Shown: piece after piece, positions 1 through 9,261 of the stretch
Layout: every line of letters begins with the position of its first letter
Numbering within the stretch: the stretch's first letter is position 1
Source of the DNA: Formosa sp. Hel1_31_208
GTDB taxonomy: Bacteria; Bacteroidota; Bacteroidia; Flavobacteriales; Flavobacteriaceae
Direction: 5' to 3'
Length of the DNA: 64,000 nucleotides
Assembly (NCBI RefSeq): GCF_900104785.1
Contig: NZ_LT629733.1
Coordinates: 2,450,501-2,514,500 of the forward strand
Notes under the pieces: model-generated
What the model saw: the letters and a program-made list of their open reading frames with translations, nothing else
Told to the model about the DNA's origin: nothing
Databases searched by the model: none
Made by a program: the position numbers and the translations under genes

Positions 1-165
1 TAATTGATTTCATAATAGGTAGGTTAATGATTTGGTAATTCAAATATATAAAATAATAAATTAATCTACTGATTTCTAGTTATTCTAGGTTTCACCTTCG
101 AACTATAAAGATGCTTTCGTTTAAGTATTAACTTTCGTATTTTTACAACAACAAAAATTAAATGA

Positions 166-1794
166 ATGGATTTAAACTTCAATAAAAACGAAGATCACAA
201 TAAATTACTTCTTTCCGAATTAAAAAGACGACTGGCAAAGGTCAAATTAGGTGGCGGAGAAAAACGTATTGAAAAACATCACGCTAAAGGTAAAATGACA
301 GCAAGAGAGCGTGTTGATTACCTCTTAGACTCAAAGAAATCATCGATAGAGATTGGTGCTTTTGCTGGTGAAGACATGTATGCAGAACACGGTGGTTGTC
401 CGTCTGGTGGCGTTGTCGTGAAAATAGGTTACGTTAAAGGGAAACAGTGTATCGTTGTAGCTAATGATGCTACGGTAAAAGCTGGAGCATGGTTTCCTAT
501 TACAGGAAAAAAGAATTTAAGAGCTCAAGAAATAGCTATAGAAAACAGATTACCCATAATTTATTTAGTAGACTCTGCTGGCGTTTATCTTCCTATGCAG
601 GATGAAATTTTTCCTGACAAAGAACATTTTGGGAGAATTTTCAGAAATAATGCGGTTATGAGTAGCATGGGAATCACACAAATTGCGGCAGTAATGGGCA
701 GTTGTGTTGCTGGTGGTGCCTACCTACCAATTATGAGTGACGAAGCTTTAATTGTAGATAAAACAGGAAGTATCTTCTTAGCTGGAAGCTATTTAGTAAA
801 AGCAGCTATAGGAGAAACTATTGACAATGAAACTCTAGGTGGTGCTGCCACACATTGTGAAATTTCAGGAGTTACAGACTATAAAGCAAAAGATGATAAA
901 GATGCATTGGAAACCATTCAACGATTAATGGATAAAATTGGTGATTATGATAAAGCTGGTTTTAATCGTGCTGCTTCAAAAAAGCCAAAAGAACAACCAG
1001 ATGAAATTTTCGGAATTGTTCCACGTTCTAGAGCTGATCAATATGACATGAAAGAGGTTATCAAGCGATTGGTTGATAATAGTGAATTTGACGAATATAA
1101 AGAAGGTTATGGACAAACCATTATTACTGCTTATGCCAGAATAGACGGCTGGGCTGTCGGTATCGTAGCCAATCAACGTAAACTAGTAAAAACCAAAAAA
1201 GGTGAGATGCAGTTTGGAGGTGTGATTTATAATGATAGCGCTGATAAAGCTACGCGCTTCATCGCAAATTGTAATCAGAAGAAAATACCTTTAGTCTTTT
1301 TGCAGGATGTCACTGGTTTTATGGTAGGCAGTAAATCTGAACATGCCGGTATTATTAAAGACGGTGCCAAAATGGTGAATGCGGTTAGTAATTCGGTAGT
1401 ACCAAAATTCACTATTATTATTGGTAATAGTTATGGTGCTGGGAATTATGCCATGTGCGGAAAAGCATACGATCCAAGATTAATTGTAGCTTGGCCAAGT
1501 GCTGAATTAGCTGTGATGAGTGGAAACTCTGCCGCGAAAGTATTATTACAAATTGAAAAAGCGTCCTTAGAAAAGAAAGGTGAAAAAATCACCACAGAAA
1601 AAGAAAAAGAACTTTTCGATACTATAAAAAACAGATACGATAATCAAGTGTCCCCTTATTATGCCGCAGCGCGCATATGGACAGATGCTATTATCGATCC
1701 CTTAGACACCAGAACATGGATTAGTATGGGTATTGAAGCCGCTAACCATGCCCCTATCAAAAAAGCTTTTAATTTGGGTGTGTTGCAAGTTTAG
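166..1794 (+). CDS. Acyl-CoA carboxylase, carboxyltransferase (beta) subunit, methylcrotonoyl-CoA carboxylase-like
   Basis: This 542-aa protein is a biotin-dependent carboxyltransferase of the crotonase-fold AccD/PccB/MccB family. It moves CO2 from biotin to an acyl-CoA in the cytoplasm. The segment FPDKEHFGRIFRNNAVMSS followed by MGSCVAGGAYLPIMSDE is typical of the methylcrotonoyl-CoA carboxylase beta branch (leucine catabolism) rather than propionyl-CoA carboxylase. The second half holds the oxyanion-hole region FLQDVTGFMVG and GNSYGAGNYAMCGKAYDP. The biotin carboxylase/BCCP alpha subunit is not in the window and may lie upstream. An ATG at 162 is in another frame, so 166 is the start. Family is certain; substrate is inferred. 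Confidence 0.9.
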   Translation: MDLNFNKNEDHNKLLLSELKRRLAKVKLGGGEKRIEKHHAKGKMTARERVDYLLDSKKSSIEIGAFAGEDMYAEHGGCPSGGVVVKIGYVKGKQCIVVANDATVKAGAWFPITGKKNLRAQEIAIENRLPIIYLVDSAGVYLPMQDEIFPDKEHFGRIFRNNAVMSSMGITQIAAVMGSCVAGGAYLPIMSDEALIVDKTGSIFLAGSYLVKAAIGETIDNETLGGAATHCEISGVTDYKAKDDKDALETIQRLMDKIGDYDKAGFNRAASKKPKEQPDEIFGIVPRSRADQYDMKEVIKRLVDNSEFDEYKEGYGQTIITAYARIDGWAVGIVANQRKLVKTKKGEMQFGGVIYNDSADKATRFIANCNQKKIPLVFLQDVTGFMVGSKSEHAGIIKDGAKMVNAVSNSVVPKFTIIIGNSYGAGNYAMCGKAYDPRLIVAWPSAELAVMSGNSAAKVLLQIEKASLEKKGEKITTEKEKELFDTIKNRYDNQVSPYYAAARIWTDAIIDPLDTRTWISMGIEAANHAPIKKAFNLGVLQV

Positions 1795-1795
1795 G

Positions 1796-3064
1796 ATGCA
1801 ACAAAAATCAATAAATAAACAGCCTCCATATGTTATCATCTTATTGATTTTAGCAGCAGAGGCTGTTTTTATTTTACCCTTTGTCTTACAACGTATTTTC
1901 AGACCCACTTTTTTAGAGACATTTGCTATTAATAATGAAGAATTAGGCTATTGTTTTTCAGTATATGGTATTGTGGCTCTATTTTCTTATTTATTTGGAG
2001 GGCCTTTAGCTGATAAGTTTCATCCTAAAAATTTAATGGCATCGGCACTTTTATTGACCGCCTTAGGAGGTGTTTATCTTGCTTCCTATCCCTCTTTAGA
2101 AAACCTGAGACTCCTATACGGATATTGGGGTTTTACCACCATATTTTTGTTCTGGGCTGCGATGATTAAAGCGACCCGAATATGGGGAGGTCAAGACAAG
2201 CAAGGTGTTGCCTTTGGTTTCTTAGATGGTGGACGAGGTTTAGTTGCCGCTGCTTTCGGTTCTGTTGGTGTTTTAATATTTGCCTTATTCATTGATGTTG
2301 ATGTTTCCGATAGCTCATTATTAGACCGAAAATACGCCTTTAAACAAGTCGTATTAACGTGTTCAGCTATCGTAGCATGTATTAGTGTGTTGGTCTTCTT
2401 CTTTCTAAAACCAATTAAAGCAGATATGAGTACAGGCGCACATCTCAAATACTTCGACTTATCGGCTTTTAAGCAACTTATTAAAATGCCCTCTATACGA
2501 TTACTTATGCTCATTATTCTTTGTGCATATACTGGTTATAAAGCCACCGATCTATTCACACTTTACGCTACAGACGTCATGGGATATGATGCCATCAAAT
2601 CGGCGAGTGTAGGAACATCATTATTATATGTGCGACCGGTGATTGGAGTGGTTATTGGGTTCATGGCAGACAGAACACGTGCTTCATTATGGCTTGTGAT
2701 AGGATTTATATTAACCATGTTATCAAGTATCATCTTTACTTTGGATATCGTCAATGCTAGCACTACATTACTTTTTATCATTAATATCTTACTAATGGCT
2801 ATTGGCGTGTATTCTTGTCGTGTCTTGTATTTTGCTACTTTAGAAGAAGCTAAGATACCTGTTGCTTTAACTGGAACTGCAGTAGGTCTCGTGTCTGTTG
2901 TTGGCTATACCCCAGATATTTTCTCTGGACCAATGTTTGGCATACTTGTCGATAATCCAGATAAAGTTGCCGGATTACAAAATGCATTTTTGGTACTCAC
3001 TTTGTTTAGTATCATTGGTTTATTAGCCTCTTTTCGGTTTTATAAGCTGCACAGGAGATCTTAA
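1796..3064 (+). CDS. MFS transporter
   Basis: A 422-aa polytopic membrane protein with about 12 hydrophobic segments. The first cytoplasmic loop reads GGPLADKFHPKNLM, matching the GxLaDrfgrk-type MFS motif A, and a related loop GFMADRTRA opens the second half. I chose the ATG at 1796, one base after the preceding stop; an upstream ATG at 1733 would read through the end of the carboxylase gene. The close spacing suggests co-transcription with the carboxyltransferase. That would fit uptake of an organic acid or an amino-acid breakdown product, but the substrate cannot be read from the sequence. The gene ends 4 bp into the convergent peptidase gene. Confidence 0.85.
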   Translation: MQQKSINKQPPYVIILLILAAEAVFILPFVLQRIFRPTFLETFAINNEELGYCFSVYGIVALFSYLFGGPLADKFHPKNLMASALLLTALGGVYLASYPSLENLRLLYGYWGFTTIFLFWAAMIKATRIWGGQDKQGVAFGFLDGGRGLVAAAFGSVGVLIFALFIDVDVSDSSLLDRKYAFKQVVLTCSAIVACISVLVFFFLKPIKADMSTGAHLKYFDLSAFKQLIKMPSIRLLMLIILCAYTGYKATDLFTLYATDVMGYDAIKSASVGTSLLYVRPVIGVVIGFMADRTRASLWLVIGFILTMLSSIIFTLDIVNASTTLLFIINILLMAIGVYSCRVLYFATLEEAKIPVALTGTAVGLVSVVGYTPDIFSGPMFGILVDNPDKVAGLQNAFLVLTLFSIIGLLASFRFYKLHRRS

Positions 3065-4398
3065 TTCCCTTGATGAGTTTTTACTCTAGGAATCGTTAGA
3101 AGTTTTGTTTGTCTACCATTGACATATCGAAATCCGTCTTCTCCATAAAAACCTGCCTCTTCAAGCATTATTCTGATATCTCTTTTCCACTCAGGAATAG
3201 TGACTGTTGTATTCAATTCAATAGCATAAACGGTATTTGGATATAGAGGATAATCACCTGTTCCCGCGACACCTCCTTGAGAATCCCACATACCTATAGT
3301 AGGGCCTGAAGAATGTCCGTAGCTCCCTAAAGGATGGGTATAAATAGACGGTTTTAAACCTTCAGCTTTTGCTTCAGATAAGGATTTTAATAGAATTTCA
3401 TTACCTGTTCTACCCGTTACAAAATTCATTGTAAATATATCTTGAACGCGATTCCCCGCTTTCAATGCATTAACTAAAAACTGTGGCGCTACTGTTTCAT
3501 TGGGTTTTAGAACATAAGCCAATTCCTGACAATCAGTATTAAGACGCAAATAGGTAATTCCGAAATCACAATGCACTAAATCACCTGGCAATATAACCAA
3601 TTGTTCAGGTCGATCTGAAAAGGAATACAAATGTCCTTTTAAATCATCTTTTGTACGCTGTACATCTACTGTGGGATGAAACCATGTTTTCAATCCGAGA
3701 TCGCTTACCTTTTGTCGCATCCACCACTCTACATCGGTTGTACTCGTTATACCAGGTGTAATTACCTGCTCTGAAAAAGCTTCTGCAATAATATCATGCG
3801 TAATATCTACGAGTTGATGATATATCACCATTTCACGTTCTGTTCGAGTTTCTATCCACCCAATGGCCAACTTTTCAGCTGAAACAACTTTACTATGACG
3901 ACTTTTTGGTAAATAAGACATGAATTCTTCATAGTCGGTTTTTACTAGGCCATCGGCAATATTAAAATGCGTTGAAAAGTTAAGACCGATAGTTTTTGGG
4001 TTTCGTTCTTCAATGAGTTGCATAAGCCTTTTCCATTGATTTGGTTCTTTGTCTTTATCCCAAGCTGAAATGATATTATCTCCAAAATTGTAACGAGCTA
4101 CTGCTAATTTTTCAATGGTATTTTTGACTTGATCTCTATAAAATAAAATAATGGTACGTCGTCTAGCATTTAACCAGGTTGCTGGCAACATCGTTTTTAG
4201 CACTGGATCTTCATTGTATTCTCTAGAAATCACAATCCACATATCAATATTTGCGCGGTCCATCAATTTCGGTAAGAGATTATTAAAACGATCGGCCAAT
4301 ATCTCATCTATGATTTGAGCTTGATGTTTAACATCTAAGACCTGCTGCGCATTAATTTGAGTGATTAGAAATAAGGTAACAATCCAGAATTTTTTCAT
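3061..4398 (-). CDS. Secreted M24-family metallopeptidase (Xaa-Pro aminopeptidase-like)
   Basis: This 445-aa protein starts with a signal peptide (MKKFWIVTLFLITQINAQ), so it is probably exported. The C-terminal half is a pita-bread M24 domain. Likely metal ligands are the Asp of HCDFG, the Asp of NTDCQ, the His of YGHSSGP, the Glu of AIELN and the Glu in MLEEAG. The N-terminal creatinase-like domain carries WIVISREYNEDP. The family removes N-terminal residues before proline or cleaves related substrates; the exact specificity is not visible. It converges on the MFS transporter gene with a 4-bp overlap. Confidence 0.9.
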   Translation of the reverse strand: MKKFWIVTLFLITQINAQQVLDVKHQAQIIDEILADRFNNLLPKLMDRANIDMWIVISREYNEDPVLKTMLPATWLNARRRTIILFYRDQVKNTIEKLAVARYNFGDNIISAWDKDKEPNQWKRLMQLIEERNPKTIGLNFSTHFNIADGLVKTDYEEFMSYLPKSRHSKVVSAEKLAIGWIETRTEREMVIYHQLVDITHDIIAEAFSEQVITPGITSTTDVEWWMRQKVSDLGLKTWFHPTVDVQRTKDDLKGHLYSFSDRPEQLVILPGDLVHCDFGITYLRLNTDCQELAYVLKPNETVAPQFLVNALKAGNRVQDIFTMNFVTGRTGNEILLKSLSEAKAEGLKPSIYTHPLGSYGHSSGPTIGMWDSQGGVAGTGDYPLYPNTVYAIELNTTVTIPEWKRDIRIMLEEAGFYGEDGFRYVNGRQTKLLTIPRVKTHQGN

Positions 4399-4494
4399 GA
4401 GTAAACAATTTTCCCTAAAAATATGGATTATTCAGCTTCAAAAAAAGCACTAATGCTATAGAGACCTAAGAATTAACAACTTTAGCACCTAGGC

Positions 4495-5112
4495 TTAGTC
4501 TTTGATGACCGAAATTATTTGAGGCAACAGAGTAATTGCAGTAAGCCAAACGGCATTGCCTTTTTTAGGATTTTCTGTAGTATTTGAATTAACTATTGCC
4601 GGATTTGCTGAAGCTCTAGCGATCATTGCTTTCGGATTTCTAATCATTACAATAGTACTTTGTACATCTTCTACTTTTGTGGATTCCGCAAAAGTGTATG
4701 CGACTTCTATACCATCTTTTTGAGGTTCCTTTATACTTGATTTTAAATGTTCGAGGGTATAAGTAATCCCTTTTAGATCTTTGGCAGATACTCTATTTAG
4801 TGCAATACCATTCAACCCAGAATAAGCAATTAAAGATAAGTGATCTTCAGTACTTAACCTCTTTGATATTAATTTAAATGCCTGTTTAAGGATGACTTTG
4901 TCCTCTGCTATTAAATCCCCAACAGGTGTTTGAAGAAGAAATATATAGTGTTCTGGATTCTCCGTAGAGTCTTCCTTTTTATTTTCAATATGATCAACAA
5001 TAAAAGTAATTAGGTTGTCAATAGATACTGATTTCGTGTTGATGTTCTGGTCTTGGGTATTTCCTAAAAAAGAAACTAGGATGCATACGAGTGTTGTGAT
5101 TTTTGTTTTCAT
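4495..5112 (-). CDS. Secreted von Willebrand A-like domain protein, MIDAS not evident
   Basis: A 205-aa protein with an N-terminal signal peptide (MKTKITTLVCILVSFLGNTQ). Residues about 70-160 resemble the C-terminal half of a YfbK-type vWA domain: RLSTEDHLSLIAYSGLNGIAL, then DLKGITYTLEHLKSS, then DGIEVAYTFAES. The DxSxS metal-site motif normally found at the start of such domains is not visible. The protein ends with a hydrophobic segment (WLTAITLLPQIISVI). It may be a degenerate or ligand-independent vWA fold. The function is unknown and the assignment rests on pattern likeness only. Confidence 0.55.
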   Translation of the reverse strand: MKTKITTLVCILVSFLGNTQDQNINTKSVSIDNLITFIVDHIENKKEDSTENPEHYIFLLQTPVGDLIAEDKVILKQAFKLISKRLSTEDHLSLIAYSGLNGIALNRVSAKDLKGITYTLEHLKSSIKEPQKDGIEVAYTFAESTKVEDVQSTIVMIRNPKAMIARASANPAIVNSNTTENPKKGNAVWLTAITLLPQIISVIKD

Positions 5113-5191
5113 TCTCCTTGGTTTTTAAATTCATATTAAACTTACAACCAATAGATTACACTTAAAACCTACAATGAGGGAAAGGGTGGTT

Positions 5192-6268
5192 TCAATGAGT
5201 AACCTTACCGAGAATGACATCCAATGTTTTTTGTCTTTGGATTTTTGCATTAGGTGTTTCAAGAAATTTCGGAATGTGGTACACTGTTTTCGGAATTTCA
5301 AACTTTTCCAATCCACTATAAACCTCAGCATCTAGTTGGTTAGATTCGGCTTCTATAACCATAATCACTTTTTCCCCTAAATCTTTATCCTTTTCCGAAG
5401 TGATAAAAAATCGTTTGTCAATCTTGTCCTGAAGCTTTGCCTCTATGAGCTCTGGAAACAACTTTACGCCTCCAGAATTAATCATATTGTCATACCGACC
5501 AATAATATCAAATTCGGTATCCGAAATCATATCGACGACATCGTTGGTCAACACTACATCTTTTGAAAGTTCTTTAGCGTCAATAACTAAGCAATCCCTA
5601 TCATCTTTTGAAATGAATATGTCTCTTAAAATTTTAAAATGAGTTTGATTTTCCGACGCATGATTTAATTGGCGGACAGCAATATGGCTCACGGTTTCTG
5701 TCATGCCATAAGTTTCAAATACTGACGCTTTAACCTTCTGAAGTTTTATTCTTAAATCGTTTGATACTCTCGCGCCACCAACGATTAAAACTTTTATATG
5801 ATCTAATCGCTGTATAGAATTTTGCAACTGTAATGGAATCATAGCACAAAAGTCATAGGCTTTTTGATCATCATAAGACGGGATAGAAGAAGGAGCTACA
5901 ATATCTAACTCTAAACCCAAAATCATTGCTCTTACCAGCATCATTTTTCCAGCAATGAACTGACTTGGCAAACAGTGTAATGCCTTATTTCCGGGCTCCA
6001 ACCCAAAATAATCTCCAGTCATAACAGATGAGTTCACCATCTCCTGCTTTTTAATCTTTATAAGCTTTGGAAGCCCTGTTGAACCCGAAGTTTTTGTTAG
6101 CACATCATCTTTATCATCTAACCAATCTAACAAAAAATCTCCCACCGTTTTCTCATAAACTTCTCCTTCTTTTACCAAATTATAGGCAACTTCTTTGAGT
6201 TCATCATGATCAAAGTGAAAACCATTGAGTTTAAATCTTAGATGTATTTTATCAAATGTTGGTGTCAT
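5192..6268 (-). CDS. menE: O-succinylbenzoate--CoA ligase
   Basis: A 358-aa adenylate-forming enzyme that activates o-succinylbenzoate to its CoA thioester in menaquinone synthesis. The phosphate-binding loop is TKTSGSTGLPKLIKI, followed by A5-like FETYGMTETVSHIA and A7-like FDIIGRYDNMINSGG. It is shorter than the usual 450-500 aa because the N-terminal region is reduced, as is common for flavobacterial MenE. It is 18 bp downstream of the CPBP protease gene and in line with menC, so menC, the protease and menE probably form one operon. Linkage to menC, menA, menB and menD supports the MenE assignment over other acyl-CoA ligases. Confidence 0.88.
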   Translation of the reverse strand: MTPTFDKIHLRFKLNGFHFDHDELKEVAYNLVKEGEVYEKTVGDFLLDWLDDKDDVLTKTSGSTGLPKLIKIKKQEMVNSSVMTGDYFGLEPGNKALHCLPSQFIAGKMMLVRAMILGLELDIVAPSSIPSYDDQKAYDFCAMIPLQLQNSIQRLDHIKVLIVGGARVSNDLRIKLQKVKASVFETYGMTETVSHIAVRQLNHASENQTHFKILRDIFISKDDRDCLVIDAKELSKDVVLTNDVVDMISDTEFDIIGRYDNMINSGGVKLFPELIEAKLQDKIDKRFFITSEKDKDLGEKVIMVIEAESNQLDAEVYSGLEKFEIPKTVYHIPKFLETPNAKIQRQKTLDVILGKVTH

Positions 6269-6286
6269 ATGCGTACCATCTCAAAA

Positions 6287-7249
6287 TTAAGATTCTCCAA
6301 TAACTTTGTAATCTTCAGTAGGCGGCTCATGAATTTCACCAAATAGTTTTTCTTTCCAATTTCTCCAATGATAGACTTTTGAAAAAATAAATATGATAAT
6401 TGGAAAAATAATAAATACCGGTAATACCATATCAATAAAACTCAGTTCAGGCTCTGCAACATCCTTTAAAATAGAGTGTGTTTGAAATGCGGTCCAATCT
6501 GAAGTAACTAATAAAGCCGTAAATAAGTTATTAGCAGCATGAAACCCTAAAGCCAACTCAATTCCTTCATCCATTAATGTAATGATTCCTAAAAACAACC
6601 CTGTTCCTATGTAATACATAAGCAAGCCATATCCTAATTTTTCAATTTCAGGATTTGCAAGGTGAAGGCATCCAAATATCACTGAGGTCATTACTAAAGG
6701 AAACCATCGGTTTTTTGCTAACATCCCAAAACCTTGCATAAGATAACCTCTAAAAACGTATTCTTCTAAACTTGTTTGTATTGGTATTAAGGCGACAGCA
6801 ATAACTAATAAAATTAAGAATCGCTGTGGTTCGAAATTAAATTCATAACCTTCTGGCGATAAATAAAAGTAATCGATTAATGTCAAGCCAGACGAAATGA
6901 TTCCCCAAAAAATAAAGGCAAACCAAATCCGTTTCCAGTCTAACTTATTCCTAGACGTCGCAATTGCTCTTAAATTTTGACCATGTAATGTTTTTAATAA
7001 CAATTTAAGCGCAATAAAAGCAACGACAAACGAAATCAGAATAAGAAATAAAAACGTGTTTGGTTCTAAAATCGTAAACAGGGCGCTTTCATCCAATAAA
7101 TCAACATTCATTCCATCTTGGACAGTCTTATAAATTATGGCTACTATTAATGGAACTTGGCCAATAAATGATGCTGCGGCGATAATAACAGATCCAATAA
7201 GGTATCTCCAGAAATCGTGTTTTGCATTATATGCTTGTGCTATAAACAT
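6287..7249 (-). CDS. CPBP-family intramembrane glutamic endopeptidase
   Basis: A 320-aa polytopic membrane protein of the CPBP (CAAX protease and bacteriocin-processing, Abi) family. Motif 1 is EEYVFRGYLMQGF with the paired glutamates. Motif 2 is FGCLHLANPE, and a later HAANN carries the third conserved histidine. There are about eight hydrophobic segments. In bacteria these proteases act in membrane-protein processing, bacteriocin immunity or less defined roles. Here the gene lies between menC (10 bp upstream) and menE (18 bp downstream). This placement gives no direct link to quinone synthesis beyond sharing a transcript. Confidence 0.85.
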   Translation of the reverse strand: MFIAQAYNAKHDFWRYLIGSVIIAAASFIGQVPLIVAIIYKTVQDGMNVDLLDESALFTILEPNTFLFLILISFVVAFIALKLLLKTLHGQNLRAIATSRNKLDWKRIWFAFIFWGIISSGLTLIDYFYLSPEGYEFNFEPQRFLILLVIAVALIPIQTSLEEYVFRGYLMQGFGMLAKNRWFPLVMTSVIFGCLHLANPEIEKLGYGLLMYYIGTGLFLGIITLMDEGIELALGFHAANNLFTALLVTSDWTAFQTHSILKDVAEPELSFIDMVLPVFIIFPIIIFIFSKVYHWRNWKEKLFGEIHEPPTEDYKVIGES

Positions 7250-7259
7250 AAGTGTAAAT

Positions 7260-8312
7260 TTAAATTTTTATATCAAGTTGAGACAAATCCCAAGGGTGTT
7301 CATTTTCGTAGCGCAATGTACCATTTTTTACAACTAATGACGAATCAAAATTATTGGTATACAAACTCCCTGTGCCCAGCCCCTGTGGTAATTTGTTCTT
7401 AAGCGTGTATGTCCATTGAGCAATGGCATTTAAACCTATATTACTTTCTAATGCACTCGTTACCCACCACCCAATTTGTTGACGTGCCGCGAGGTCAATC
7501 CATTCTTTACTGCCTTTAAAGCCTCCTATTAATGTTGGTTTTAAAATAATGTATTGCGGGTTAATAATTTTTAAAAGTTCTTGTTTTTTAGATTCTGAAA
7601 ATAGGCCTATTAATTCTTCATCTAAAGCAATAGGTAAAGGCGTCTCTTTGCATAATTTTGCCATCTCTGCCCATTGTCCTTGTTTGATGGGTTGTTCAAT
7701 AGAATGTAAATCAAACTCAGATAAACGTTGTAATCGATGTAAAGCTTCCGATGGTAAAAATGCCCCATTAGCATCCACTCTGAGTTCTATATCATGAATC
7801 GTGAATTCATGTCTTATAAATTTCAACAGCTCCAATTCTGTATCGAAATCTATGGCGCCAATTTTCATCTTTATACAACGAAACCCCGTTTTAAGCTTGT
7901 CTTTGATTTGTTGCTTCATAAAGTCTTTAGTTCCCATCCATATGAGGCCATTAATGTCAATAGGAGCCTGCTTTTGTGTGAATGCTGAAGGAAATAATTC
8001 AAAACTATCTCGACTAGACAGCGACTTAAAGGCTATCTCTAACCCAAACTGAATACTAGGAAATTCGGTAAGCTCATCTCGTAATTTTTCTAAGCCTAAA
8101 TGGATATTACTACAAGTCCATTCTAGTTTTGTTTCAAAATCTGGTCTATCATCAATACTTAGACCTCTAAACATTCCACATTCGCCAATTCCAAACCTAC
8201 CATTTTCTCTAAGTATCATAAACCAAGTGTCCTTTGTTTTTAAGACACCTCGTGATGTTCCACTGGCTTGTTTAAATTGTAGCGTATAGGGTTTGTATGT
8301 TGCGTTAATCAT
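7260..8312 (-). CDS. menC: o-Succinylbenzoate synthase
   Basis: A 350-aa enolase-superfamily enzyme that dehydrates SHCHC to o-succinylbenzoate. The barrel carries the expected lysine region FRCIKMKIGAID, the Asp of LRVDANGAF, the Glu of SIEQPIKQGQ, the Asp/Glu of IALDEELIG, and the second lysine in YIILKPTLIGG. I moved the start from 8330 to the ATG at 8312. A TATTTTTG -7 box at 8318-8325 (minus strand) would lie inside the longer version, and homologues begin near this point. It is the first gene of the menC-protease-menE group. Confidence 0.9.
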   Translation of the reverse strand: MINATYKPYTLQFKQASGTSRGVLKTKDTWFMILRENGRFGIGECGMFRGLSIDDRPDFETKLEWTCSNIHLGLEKLRDELTEFPSIQFGLEIAFKSLSSRDSFELFPSAFTQKQAPIDINGLIWMGTKDFMKQQIKDKLKTGFRCIKMKIGAIDFDTELELLKFIRHEFTIHDIELRVDANGAFLPSEALHRLQRLSEFDLHSIEQPIKQGQWAEMAKLCKETPLPIALDEELIGLFSESKKQELLKIINPQYIILKPTLIGGFKGSKEWIDLAARQQIGWWVTSALESNIGLNAIAQWTYTLKNKLPQGLGTGSLYTNNFDSSLVVKNGTLRYENEHPWDLSQLDIKI

Positions 8313-8317
8313 AAGTG

Positions 8318-8325
8318 CAAAAATA
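8318..8325 (-). promoter_or_regulatory. Candidate -7 promoter box for menC
   Basis: TATTTTTG on the minus strand matches the Bacteroidota TAnnTTTG consensus. It sits 5 nt upstream of the menC ATG at 8312, so transcripts would start at or very near the start codon. No clear -33 TTG was found at ideal spacing. Confidence 0.4.
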
Positions 8326-8394
8326 AGCATAATAAAAAAGTTGTCATTTGATTAAGACACCAACTTCATGACTAAGCTTAGTTTATGAATTCAT

Positions 8395-9084
8395 TTAAAA
8401 TTTGTGGTGAAAACTAAATTGTAGTTGACCTTTCCCTGCGGTAACAGTTTTCTGATTCATCCAACCTAATTGAAACCGCATTCCTTTTTTTAAAACATAA
8501 CCAATACCTATGTAGGTTCTATTTCTATCAAAAAGCTCTACCTCTCTATCATCTCCAATATCGGTTTGACCATTAATAAATAATTCGTTATACAGTGCCG
8601 CATAGACGGCTCCTTTTTCTAAAGCACTTTTATTAAAAGGCACATTCATAAATAAGTTATAGCGATAACGCGTTCTAAAATCCTGATTTTCTACAAAACG
8701 CTGCTCATATCGAAATCTGTGAGTTAGATAAATACGTTTACCTAATGATTGTGAAAACAAGGCTTCTTGGTATATACGATGTTCTCCAGATGTGTCATTA
8801 GATTCTCCAATTTCACCTGAAGTGATATTTGCATATCCTAAGGTTAATAACACATCAGTATCTTTTGGTGTGAAAGTAATTCCTGTTCTTAGTAATAATT
8901 GTTCTAAATCTCCAATTGTGTTCCAATTCCGATATTGTATATCACCTTGTATACCAAATTGACTGTCTTCAAATTGATGGTTAAAAAAGTACATATACCA
9001 TGCTCCCGTTTGAGACTGATTTTCTTGTGCATTAGTTGTCTTAAAAAAGAAAATAACAATAATAAAAAGGCTTATATTTCTCAT
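8395..9084 (-). CDS. DUF2490 outer-membrane-like protein
   Basis: A 229-aa protein with signal peptide MRNISLFIIVIFFFKTTNAQ. The mature part has alternating amphipathic strands (GIQGDIQYRNWNTIGDLEQL, RIYLTHRFRYEQRF, YIGIGYVLKKGMRFQLGW) and ends in an aromatic residue (FSFHHKF), as in outer-membrane beta-barrels. This pattern fits DUF2490, common in Bacteroidota; its function is not known. An upstream in-frame start at 9153 exists, but the ATG at 9084 begins the signal peptide. The gene stands alone between the menC group and a divergent hydroxylase. Confidence 0.8.
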   Translation of the reverse strand: MRNISLFIIVIFFFKTTNAQENQSQTGAWYMYFFNHQFEDSQFGIQGDIQYRNWNTIGDLEQLLLRTGITFTPKDTDVLLTLGYANITSGEIGESNDTSGEHRIYQEALFSQSLGKRIYLTHRFRYEQRFVENQDFRTRYRYNLFMNVPFNKSALEKGAVYAALYNELFINGQTDIGDDREVELFDRNRTYIGIGYVLKKGMRFQLGWMNQKTVTAGKGQLQFSFHHKF

Positions 9085-9261
9085 ATTAATTATTTTAGTT
9101 GCAAATTTAATATTATTATTAACTATGCGTATTACGCTCATATTTAAAGTCATTATTAATGTATTGTTTTTTCTAATAATTTTGAAGACGAGTTCTTTAT
9201 ATGTTTCATAAAACCGCTACTAAACAAACTATTTTGTAACTTAGTTGATACTTAAATTTAA

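Noticed and set aside
5131-5331. 66-codon minus-strand frame overlapping the 3' end of menE
   Set aside because: It overlaps menE in another frame and has no independent support.
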